From Longispora albida DSM 44784 (lineage in GTDB: Bacteria; Actinomycetota; Actinomycetes; Mycobacteriales; Micromonosporaceae), in contig NZ_KB903833.1 of NCBI RefSeq assembly GCF_000379825.1, positions 499,972 to 563,971 on the forward strand: a stretch of DNA of 64,000 bases, read 5' to 3'. Below, piece by piece: positions 26,608 to 33,815 of the stretch. A program made the position numbers and the translations under genes. The first letter of the stretch is position 1. Each line of letters begins with the position of its first letter. The notes below the pieces were generated by a model. It saw only the letters and a list, made by a program, of their open reading frames with translations, made no database searches and was not told where the DNA came from.

Positions 26608-29082
26608 CTAGAGCTTGAGGGCCTCGATCGAGCGGCGCAGGTCGTCCGTGCGGTCGACCACGGCCCGGCGGACCGAAGGCTCGATGTCGTCGCGGCTCAG
26701 CAGCGTCGCGGTGTGGCGGAGGGTCTCCCGGTCGAGCTCGTACCTCGGGTACAGGTACACGGCGAGGGTCTCGGTGACCTGGAAGCTGCGGAGCTTGCCG
26801 GTCGCCGGGAGCTCGGTGAAGTAGCGCTCGACGTACGGGCGGGTCAGCTCGCGCTGCTCCGGCTGCCAGAAGCCCCTGGCCAGGTTCCAGACGGCGTAGT
26901 TGGACAGCTGGCCGTCCGTCATGATCGACTCCCAGGCCTTCGCCTTGGCCTCGGCGGCCGGCGTGGCGGCCGAGCACAGCGCCGTGTACTCCTGGCCCTG
27001 CGCGCTCTGGTCGGCGGCCGAGGCCTCCGCCAGCTCCCCGGCGGTCAGCGAGCCGAGAATCGCCAGCCGGTACCTGACCTGCCACGCCCGCTCGATGTCC
27101 ATGCTGAGCCCGGCCGGGACGTTCTCGCCGGCGAGCCAGCCGCGAAGCTCGGCGACGTCAGCCGTGGACTCGATCAGCGCCCGGAACAGCGCCAGCGCCC
27201 GGCCGCTGCCCGGCTCGGCCGCCGCCAGGAACTCGCGGTAGCTGGATGCCACCCTGGCCAGCGCGGCGGCGTGCTCGGCCGGCGCCACGTACGTGTCGAT
27301 GATGAACCACTTGATGCTCTTCAGCACCTCGGTGAGCGTGGCGATCTGGGTTTCCGAGCCCAGCGTCCGCACGGCGACGTCCACGTACGAGGTGCCCGGC
27401 AGCTCGCCGTCCCTGACGGCCTGGAGCAGCGCGTTCCACACCATCGCCCGGTTGAGGGAGTCGAGGCCGGGGAGGAAGTCCGGGAGTACGGCCAGCGAAG
27501 CCTCGTCGAAACGGATCTTCGCGAAGGCGAGGTCACCGTCGTTGAGCAGCAGGAACTCCGGCGCGGGCTTGCCCACCAGCTCCGGGAGGCTCGTGAGCTC
27601 GCCGTCGATGTCGACGCGGACTGTCTCCTGGCCGCCAGCGCCGTACAGGCCGACGTTGAGGGTGTGCGGGCGGAGCGTCGGGTGGGTCGGCTCTGCCGTC
27701 TGGCGGATGGCCGCCGTGGCGATCCGGCCGTCCGCGACGGTGATCTCCGGGTACAGCGTGTTCACGTTGGCCTCGCGCAGCCACTTCTGCGCCCAGCCGC
27801 TCAGGTCGGTACCCGCCGCGTTCCCCAGGACCTCCAGGAAGTCCTTCAGCTCCGCGTTGCCGTAGGAGTAGCGGGCGAAATACTCGCGCAGGCCAGCCAG
27901 CAGCGCCTCGTCGCCGATCCGGGCGACCAGCTGGCGGAGGACGGAAGCACCCTTCGCGTACGAGATGCCGTCGAAGTTCAGCAGGCCGGCCATCGCGTCC
28001 GGGACGTCCGCCGAGATCGGGTGGGTCGAGGCGCGCTGGTCTGCGGCGTAGCCACGCGGCTTGTTCTCGACGGCGAAGGCCGTCCACGCCTCGGAGAACC
28101 GGGTCGCGTCGGCGGTCACCCGGTGACCCATGTAGTCGGCGAACGACTCGTTCAGCCACAGGTCGTCCCACCAGCGCATGGTGACCAGGTCACCGAACCA
28201 CATGTGCGCCATCTCGTGCGCCACGACCATCGCCCGCAAGCCACGCTCGGCATCGGTCACGGCCGAGCGGTAGATGAACTGGTCGCGGAAGGTCACCACA
28301 CCCGGGTTCTCCATCGCGCCGGCGTTGAACTCCGGGCAGAACACCTGGTCGTACTTGCCGAACGGGTACTTCATGCCGAACAGGCGCTTGTACTCGTCGA
28401 GGCACTGGCTTGTCACCTCGAACAGCTCGGCGGCGTCGGCGTCCAGGTACTCGGCGAGGGACTGCCGGGCGAACAGGCCGAGCGGGATGCCGTCGTGCTC
28501 GGAGTACACGGCGTGGTACGGGCCGGCCATGACGACGGCGAAGTAGGTGGAGAGGGGTTTGGTCTCCTCGGTACGCCAGAGCCCGTCAGCACCCTTGGCA
28601 GCCGGGGCGTTGCCCAGCACGAGCCAGTCCTCCGGCGCCTTCACCGTGAAGGTGTACGTGGACTTGAGGTCCGGCTGGTCGAAGCACGCGAAGACGCGGG
28701 GGGCGGCGTCGAGGAACGTGTGGCCGTAGAGGTAGACGTTGCCGTCGGCCGGGTCCACGTACCGGTGCAGGCCCTCACCGTCGTGCGAGTACAGCATGTC
28801 GGCGACGACGACCAGCTCGTTGGACGGCTGGAGGCCGGTCAGCGTCATGCGCTCGTCGGCGAACCCGGCGAGGTCCAGCGCCACGCCGTTCAGCGTCACG
28901 GAGTGCAGAGTGGCCGGTTTGATATCGATAAATGTCCGGTCGCCGGACGCGTCGAAGCTGAGCCGGGTGACGGAGTGGAACTCGGTCTCGCTCCCCGTGG
29001 TCAAGTCCAGCTCGACGGACGTGGTCCGGACAGTGATCGTGGAGGCGCGTTCCGCGGCCTCGTGACGAGTCAGGCTAGGCAT
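26608..29082 (-). CDS. pepN: Aminopeptidase N (M1 family)
   Basis: This cytosolic zinc aminopeptidase removes N-terminal residues from peptides. The 824-aa protein has the substrate-binding GAMEN (255-259), the zinc motif HEMAH (289-293) with third ligand E312, and an ERAP1-like helical C-terminal domain. Length and start MPSLTRHEAAERASTITV are standard for the actinobacterial form. Its ATG is only 29 bases from the divergent trpS leader peptide, so the two promoters must overlap. Confidence 0.96.
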   Translation of the reverse strand: MPSLTRHEAAERASTITVRTTSVELDLTTGSETEFHSVTRLSFDASGDRTFIDIKPATLHSVTLNGVALDLAGFADERMTLTGLQPSNELVVVADMLYSHDGEGLHRYVDPADGNVYLYGHTFLDAAPRVFACFDQPDLKSTYTFTVKAPEDWLVLGNAPAAKGADGLWRTEETKPLSTYFAVVMAGPYHAVYSEHDGIPLGLFARQSLAEYLDADAAELFEVTSQCLDEYKRLFGMKYPFGKYDQVFCPEFNAGAMENPGVVTFRDQFIYRSAVTDAERGLRAMVVAHEMAHMWFGDLVTMRWWDDLWLNESFADYMGHRVTADATRFSEAWTAFAVENKPRGYAADQRASTHPISADVPDAMAGLLNFDGISYAKGASVLRQLVARIGDEALLAGLREYFARYSYGNAELKDFLEVLGNAAGTDLSGWAQKWLREANVNTLYPEITVADGRIATAAIRQTAEPTHPTLRPHTLNVGLYGAGGQETVRVDIDGELTSLPELVGKPAPEFLLLNDGDLAFAKIRFDEASLAVLPDFLPGLDSLNRAMVWNALLQAVRDGELPGTSYVDVAVRTLGSETQIATLTEVLKSIKWFIIDTYVAPAEHAAALARVASSYREFLAAAEPGSGRALALFRALIESTADVAELRGWLAGENVPAGLSMDIERAWQVRYRLAILGSLTAGELAEASAADQSAQGQEYTALCSAATPAAEAKAKAWESIMTDGQLSNYAVWNLARGFWQPEQRELTRPYVERYFTELPATGKLRSFQVTETLAVYLYPRYELDRETLRHTATLLSRDDIEPSVRRAVVDRTDDLRRSIEALKL

Positions 29083-29111
29083 GCCGCCACCCTAGCTGCT
29101 ACCGTCGGCAC

Positions 29112-29150
29112 ATGCGGATGCTTAGTGTTCGGAACTGGTGGCTGCCCTGA
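29112..29150 (+). CDS. trpS leader peptide (MRMLSVRNWWLP)
   Basis: A 12-codon ORF ends in TGA and contains tandem tryptophan codons at 29136-29141. No Shine-Dalgarno is present, but TACCGT at 29100-29105 is a fair -10 box about 7 bases before the ATG, so the leader may be read from a leaderless transcript. Its stop is followed by mutually exclusive hairpins and an intrinsic terminator before trpS, as in ribosome-mediated attenuation. Confidence 0.8.
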   Translation: MRMLSVRNWWLP

Positions 29151-29210
29151 CGGGCGGTCCACCTGCGCATCCCAATCAGTCGCGGCCGCCCCTGCCGGGG
29201 GCGGCTTTTT
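29142..29210 (+). promoter_or_regulatory. Tryptophan attenuator of trpS
   Basis: Segment 1 GCCC (29144-29147) can pair with GGGC (29152-29155). Segment 2 GGGCGG (29152-29157) can instead pair with segment 3 CCGCCC (29186-29191), which is also the left arm of the terminator GCCGCCCC/GGGGCGGC (29185-29192 with 29198-29205) followed by five T (29206-29210). A ribosome stalled at the two Trp codons covers segment 1, frees segment 2 and disrupts the terminator. With enough charged tRNA-Trp, the ribosome reaches the stop and the terminator forms. Confidence 0.8.
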
Positions 29211-29258
29211 CGTGTCTCCGGACGGGCAGGCCCCACGCCAACCCTTCGAGGAGACTCA

Positions 29259-30221
29259 ATGTCCCGCCTGCTCACGGGCTTCAAGCCCACCGGCCACATG
29301 CACCTCGGTAACCTGCTCGGCGCGATCAGGCCGATCGTCGCCCGCCAGGACGGCAACCGCACGACCGTGATGATCGTCGACCTGCACGCGATGACGGTCC
29401 CGCACACGCCGGCCACGCTCAGAGAACTGTCGATGGAAGTGGCCGGGCTGCTGCTGGCCAGCGGGGTCGACGCCAGCCAGTTCTACCTCCAGTCCCAGGT
29501 ACCGGAGCACACCGAGCTGCACTACCTGCTCGAATGCGTCACCAGCTACGGCGAGGCGCACCGCATGATCCAGTTCAAGGAGAAGGGTGGCAGCGGGTCG
29601 CGCCTGGCCCTGCTGACCTACCCCGTCCTGATGGCCGCCGACATCCTGCTCCACGACACCGACGAGGTACCCGTGGGCGAGGACCAGCTCCAGCACATCG
29701 AGCTGACCCGGAGCGTCGCCCAGCGCTTCAACAACCTGTACGGCACCACTTTCGCCGTACCCAAGGGTGTCAGCCCGCTCTTCGCGGCGCGCGTGATGGA
29801 CCTCAGCGACCCGGCGCGCAAGATGGGCAAGACCGGCTCGACGGACACGGGCAGCATCCGGCTGCTCGACGAGCCGGAAGTCATCCGCCGCAAGGTGATG
29901 CGCGCGGTGACCGACACGCTGTCCACAGTGCACTACGACCCCGCCGAACAGCCCGGAGTGTCGAACCTGCTGTCCATCCTGGCTGGTTGTACCGGGCGGA
30001 CACCGGGCGGGCTGGCCGGGCAGTTCACGACGTACGGCGGGCTGAAGGAGGCGGTGGCGGACGCCGTCGTCGAGGTCGTCCGGCCGATCCAGGAACGGTA
30101 CGCGGAACTCGACCCCGGCCAGGTCCGCAAGGAACTCGCGGCAGGAGCCGAGCAGGCACGCGAAGTGGCGTCGGTGACGGTCCGGCGAGCCAAGCAGGCG
30201 ATCGGGCTGGTGATGGGATGA
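29259..30221 (+). CDS. trpS: Tryptophanyl-tRNA synthetase
   Basis: This class I synthetase charges tRNA-Trp. The 320-aa protein starts MSRLLTGFKPTGHMHLGNLLGAIRP, holding the HIGH-type motif (HLGN). The KMSKS-type loop is KMGKTGS, and GEDQLQHIELTR is the family dimer/active-site signature. A GAGGAG precedes the ATG. Its expression is probably coupled to tryptophan supply by the upstream leader. It converges on obg. Confidence 0.95.
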   Translation: MSRLLTGFKPTGHMHLGNLLGAIRPIVARQDGNRTTVMIVDLHAMTVPHTPATLRELSMEVAGLLLASGVDASQFYLQSQVPEHTELHYLLECVTSYGEAHRMIQFKEKGGSGSRLALLTYPVLMAADILLHDTDEVPVGEDQLQHIELTRSVAQRFNNLYGTTFAVPKGVSPLFAARVMDLSDPARKMGKTGSTDTGSIRLLDEPEVIRRKVMRAVTDTLSTVHYDPAEQPGVSNLLSILAGCTGRTPGGLAGQFTTYGGLKEAVADAVVEVVRPIQERYAELDPGQVRKELAAGAEQAREVASVTVRRAKQAIGLVMG

Positions 30222-30315
30222 AGAGAACCCGGCCGCACCACCCCTGAGTCCTCTGTACCCAGTCCAGGACCTCGGCACCCTGGCCGGGCAGGCCCCCGCC
30301 GTTTCAGCCCGGGGC

Positions 30316-30337
30316 CACCCGGCAGCCCGGCCGGGTG
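30316..30337. terminator. Hairpin between trpS and obg
   Basis: CACCCGG (30316-30322) pairs with CCGGGTG (30331-30337) around an 8-nt loop in the 218-base convergent spacer. There is no U-run. Several other short G-C complementarities occur in the spacer, so a bidirectional termination zone is likely, but the exact element is uncertain. Confidence 0.4.
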
Positions 30338-30439
30338 CCTTACCCGGCCGGAAGCTGTGGCCTGAATGCTTGCCCCGCTCTCACCACGAGAGCAAGGCAG
30401 CCGCACGCGAAGCGCTGGCGGCTGTCAGCCCTCGCTCGG

Positions 30440-31870
30440 CTAGAAGTCGCCGGCCGTGTCGCCCTCCGGCCGGACCCGCCGGGCCTTGCGGGCCGCGAGG
30501 CGGTCCTTGGCCTGCGGGCGGTCCGAGCCCTGGAACCGGACGTCGGTCCCGCGGTGGCCGACCGGTTCGACGTCGAGGCCGGCGTGGACCGTCGGCTCCC
30601 AGTCGAACTCCATCGTGCCGATCCGGACCGGGGCTCCCGGCTCCGCGCCGGCCTTCGCCAGCGCGTCCTCGACGCCCAGGCGGGCCAGGCGGTCGGCCAG
30701 GTAACCGATGGCTTCCTCGTTCTGGAAGTCGGTCTGGCGGACCCAGCGCTCCGGCTTGCCGCCCCTGACGACGTACACGCCTTCCTCGTCCTGCTCGATC
30801 GTGAAGCCCGAGTCGTCGACGGCCTTCGGGCGCAGGACGATCCGGGTCGCCTCCGGTACCGGCTGGCTCGCCCAGTGCTCGGCGACGATGTCACCCAGGG
30901 CGTAGGTCAGCTCCCGCAGGCCCTCACGGGACGCGGCGCTCACCGCGAACACCCGCAGCCCGCGCGCCTCGATGTCGGGGCGGACGATCTCGGCGAGGTC
31001 CCTGGCGTCCGGTACGTCGATCTTGTTCAGCACGACGACGCGCGGCCGGTCGGCCAGCCCGCCGTACTCCGCCAGCTCGTGCTCCAGCGCGTCGATGTCC
31101 GACAGCGGGTCACGGCCCGGCTCCAGGGTCGCGCAGTCGATCACGTGCACCAGCACTGCGGTCCGCTCGATGTGCCGCAGGAACTCCAGGCCCAGGCCCT
31201 TGCCCTGCGCGGCGCCCGGGATCAGCCCCGGCACGTCGGCCATCGTGAACGTCTTGTCGTCGAGGCGGATCACCCCGAGGTTCGGCACGAGGGTCGTGAA
31301 CGGGTAGTCAGCGATCTTCGGCCGGGCCGCCGACAGGGCCGCGATCAGCGAGGACTTGCCGGCGCTCGGGTAGCCGACCAGGCCGACGTCCGCGACGCTC
31401 TTGAGTTCCAGGACGACGTCCAGGACCTCGCCCGGCTCGCCCAGCTCGGAGAAGCCCGGTGCCTTGCGCTTGCTGGTCGCCAGCGCGGCGTTGCCCCGGC
31501 CACCCCGGCCGCCCATCGCCGCCATGTACTCGGTGCCCGCGCCGACCAGGTCGACGATGACCTCGCCGTCCTTGTCGTGCACGACGGTGCCGTCCGGCAC
31601 CCGGAGCACCAGGTCGGCGCCGTTGGCCCCGTCCCGGTTGCCACCCTGGCCCGGCGTGCCGTTGCCGGCCTTGGCGTGCGGCTTGTAGTGGAAGTCGAGC
31701 AACGTGTGCACCTGCGGGTCCACGACGAGGAGGACGTTGCCGCCGTGCCCGCCGTTGCCGCCATCCGGCCCGCCGAGCGGCTTGAACTTCTCGCGGTGGA
31801 TCGACGTGCAGCCGTGCCCGCCGTTACCGGCCGCCACGTGCAGCACAACCCGGTCAACGAACGTGGCCAC
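30440..31870 (-). CDS. obg: Obg/CgtA GTPase
   Basis: This essential GTPase acts in 50S assembly and stress control. The 476-aa protein has the glycine-rich Obg fold ([16 protein letters not shown]), the GTPase domain with G1 [11 protein letters not shown]3 [10 protein letters not shown]4 NKID and G5 SAAS, and a C-terminal OCT domain (about 350-425; [16 protein letters not shown]). The start is GTG 31870 behind a strong AGGAGGAGG. It follows rplU and rpmA, the common order. Confidence 0.97.
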   Translation of the reverse strand: MATFVDRVVLHVAAGNGGHGCTSIHREKFKPLGGPDGGNGGHGGNVLLVVDPQVHTLLDFHYKPHAKAGNGTPGQGGNRDGANGADLVLRVPDGTVVHDKDGEVIVDLVGAGTEYMAAMGGRGGRGNAALATSKRKAPGFSELGEPGEVLDVVLELKSVADVGLVGYPSAGKSSLIAALSAARPKIADYPFTTLVPNLGVIRLDDKTFTMADVPGLIPGAAQGKGLGLEFLRHIERTAVLVHVIDCATLEPGRDPLSDIDALEHELAEYGGLADRPRVVVLNKIDVPDARDLAEIVRPDIEARGLRVFAVSAASREGLRELTYALGDIVAEHWASQPVPEATRIVLRPKAVDDSGFTIEQDEEGVYVVRGGKPERWVRQTDFQNEEAIGYLADRLARLGVEDALAKAGAEPGAPVRIGTMEFDWEPTVHAGLDVEPVGHRGTDVRFQGSDRPQAKDRLAARKARRVRPEGDTAGDF

Positions 31871-32171
31871 GCGTCCTCCTCCTGCTGGTTCGTCTACATA
31901 CTTCCACCTGGGGCGGCTTCGCCCGCAGGTTTACCTCAGCCAGCCCGGTCCTGACCCGCTCACCCATATGGGTAACCCGGGACCAGCCTCCCGGTTTCCC
32001 GTCCGGCACCGTGATCTGGCAGACACTCCAGCCACCCGGCCCGGGTGCCGCGCCCGGCCGGGGGCCTGGCAGCGGGTACGAGGAAAGAAAAAAGAGGCTG
32101 GGCAAAAGCAAACGGCGCGGCGGCCTGGGGACTAAAGCCCCGGCCACCGCGCCGTAAGCGGAGACTGCTGG
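31871..32171 (-). other. Spacer between rpmA and obg
   Basis: This 301-base gap holds the rpmA terminator (32112-32155) and the probable obg promoter region. A perfect 12-bp palindrome ACCCATATGGGT lies at 31962-31973, about 92 bases before the obg start; it could be an operator but I know no regulator for it. Nothing coding was seen. Confidence 0.5.
32112..32155 (-). terminator. Intrinsic terminator of rplU-rpmA
   Basis: ACGGCGCGG (32112-32120) pairs with CCGCGCCGT (32147-32155), and inner GGCC and GGGG/CCCC pairs extend the stem. The minus-strand flank is T-rich (TTTGCTTTTG). It begins 16 bases past the rpmA stop. Confidence 0.8.
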
Positions 32172-32432
32172 TTAGTTCGCCGCGACCGGAACGATGTTCA
32201 CGGTCTTGCGGCCACGCCGCGTGCCGAACAGCACGTGACCGGAGGACAGCGCGAACAGCGTGTCGTCGCCGCCACGGCCGACCAGGTCACCCGGGTGGAA
32301 CTTGGTGCCACGCTGGCGGACGAGGATCTCGCCCGCGTTCACGAGCTGACCGCCGAACCGCTTGACGCCGAGCCGCTGGGCTGCGGACTCCCGGCCGTTC
32401 CGCGAGCTGGACGCACCCTTTTTATGTGCCAT
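32172..32432 (-). CDS. rpmA: 50S ribosomal protein L27
   Basis: The 86-aa protein begins [16 protein letters not shown], the flexible N-terminus near the peptidyl-transferase centre, and continues with [10 protein letters not shown] and [21 protein letters not shown]. It is 8 bases past the rplU stop and clearly cotranscribed with it. No N-terminal extension needing cleavage is present. Confidence 0.97.
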   Translation of the reverse strand: MAHKKGASSSRNGRESAAQRLGVKRFGGQLVNAGEILVRQRGTKFHPGDLVGRGGDDTLFALSSGHVLFGTRRGRKTVNIVPVAAN

Positions 32433-32440
32433 CTCGACGC

Positions 32441-32755
32441 CTACTTCCCGCTCTTGATGCCGGTGACCTTGACCTGGGTCAGCGGCTGACGGTGACCCTG
32501 CCGCTTGTGGTAACCAGACTTGTTCTTGAACTTGTGGATCCGGATCTTCGGGCCCTTGGTGTGGGCGACAAGCTCGGCGGTCACGGCCACGCCGGACAGC
32601 TTCGCGGCGTCGGTCACCACGGACTCGCCGTCGACCAGGAGCACCGCGGGCAGCGTCACCGTGTCGCCCGGCTCACCCAGGAGCTTCTCGACCTCGATCA
32701 CGTCGCCCTCAGCGACCTTGTACTGCTTGCCGCCGGTCTTGACGATCGCGTACAT
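32441..32755 (-). CDS. rplU: 50S ribosomal protein L21
   Basis: The 104-aa protein starts [14 protein letters not shown] and ends [20 protein letters not shown], the 23S rRNA-binding region. The frame is open upstream, but ATG 32755 follows GAGGAG and matches the family. About 175 bases of structured leader precede it. It heads rplU-rpmA. Confidence 0.97.
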   Translation of the reverse strand: MYAIVKTGGKQYKVAEGDVIEVEKLLGEPGDTVTLPAVLLVDGESVVTDAAKLSGVAVTAELVAHTKGPKIRIHKFKNKSGYHKRQGHRQPLTQVKVTGIKSGK

Positions 32756-32886
32756 GACGCAGGTCTCCTCGCTGGTGGCAGCCGGTGTCACGGAGAGACA
32801 CAGCGGCGCTTCGGACATGAATCGCGCGTCGCGCTGACTCGCTGGGCTACCGGACGAACCGGGGTGCCGTGCACGCAACGCGAACG

Positions 32887-32904
32887 GGGCGCATCGAAAT
32901 GCGC
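32887..32904 (-). promoter_or_regulatory. Hairpin in the rplU leader
   Basis: GGCGCAT and ATGCGCC form a perfect 7-bp stem with a UUCG tetraloop on the transcribed strand, 132 bases upstream of rplU. It could be part of a ribosomal-protein autoregulatory leader or the end of the upstream region. I cannot assign it to a known leader family. Confidence 0.35.
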
Positions 32905-33052
32905 CGTAGGCAAGGGTACTTCACGTGTCCCCGTGCCCTCAAATCGGCCCCGTGTGGGCCGGGTCACCAGGCAAAACGCGCTGCTGACCCGGCCAAGGGT
33001 ACCCGATGGCGCCGTGGCTGCCGCGCGCGGTGGCCGCCTGGCGCCCCGCCGC

Positions 33053-33637
33053 TTACGACGCTCCGGCGAAGGTCGTGCCGCAGGTCTTGTCGATCTGGGC
33101 GACGACCGGGTCCATGTTCGGGTCGTTCGGGAGCTGGTCGGGGTCCGTGGCCTTGGCCATCGCGTCGGCCTGGGCCTTGAGCCCGCCGGCGAAGTCCGTG
33201 ACGGCCTTCTTCAGCGCCGGGTCGGCGACGGTCTTCGACAGCTCCTGCGTCGAGGTCGCGATCTCGGCGTAGGACTTGCCGTACTTCTGCATCAGACCCT
33301 TGATCGCGGACTCGTCGCCGGTCGTCGCCACGGTGATCAGTTCCTTGGCCATGTCCCCGGCCACCTTGCGGAACTTCTCCTCGGTGGTCTTCAGCTTGGC
33401 GCACGTCTCCTTGGTGTTGGCAGCCACGTCCGCGCCACCGCCGCCACCGGTACCCGGGGTGCTCGTGCCCTTGCCCGCGCCGGCCGACGCGCCAGCGGAC
33501 GGGGTCGAGCCGGCCGCGGCCGTCGGCGAACCCGTGCTCTTGTTGTCGCCAGCGGTGTCCTTCTTCGATTCGCTGCCGCACCCGGCTGCGAGGATCGTCA
33601 CCATAGCCGCCACGGCCATGCCCCGTACCAAACGCAT
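33053..33637 (-). CDS. Predicted lipoprotein with small helical domain
   Basis: The 194-aa protein has a lipoprotein signal with lipobox LAAGC (Cys about residue 20), a Gly/Ser/Ala/Thr-rich linker to about residue 75, and a helical domain (about 80-194) with two cysteines (ETCAKLK and DKTCGTTF) that may form a disulfide. ATG 33637 is chosen because it starts the signal peptide; the frame upstream encodes no similar sequence. Function is unknown. It lies between rne and rplU, probably as its own unit. Confidence 0.75.
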   Translation of the reverse strand: MRLVRGMAVAAMVTILAAGCGSESKKDTAGDNKSTGSPTAAAGSTPSAGASAGAGKGTSTPGTGGGGGADVAANTKETCAKLKTTEEKFRKVAGDMAKELITVATTGDESAIKGLMQKYGKSYAEIATSTQELSKTVADPALKKAVTDFAGGLKAQADAMAKATDPDQLPNDPNMDPVVAQIDKTCGTTFAGAS

Positions 33638-33740
33638 CTCGTCGCTCCCGACTCGCTCTTGCATGAAGGGGTGTTCCCGCGCCGGCCTCCGGTCAGGCTG
33701 GCCCGCGCGGACAGAACCCGTGGACGATACCCCGGACAGC

Positions 33741-33772
33741 GAACCGGCCGGGATGGATATCCCGGCCGGTTC
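33741..33772 (-). terminator. Terminator downstream of rne
   Basis: GAACCGGCCGGGAT (33741-33754) and its exact complement (33759-33772) form a 14-bp perfect stem with a GGAT loop, 43 bases past the rne stop. There is no clear U-run. It separates rne from the lipoprotein gene. Confidence 0.7.
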
Positions 33773-33815
33773 ACGAACTGTTACCCAGAGCTGCGCGTAC
33801 CTGCAGCCGAGCGCG

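Noticed and set aside
26587-29370. A 927-codon plus-strand frame across pepN
   Set aside because: Shadow of pepN; no domain, no ribosome-binding site, and it runs through the trpS attenuator and start.
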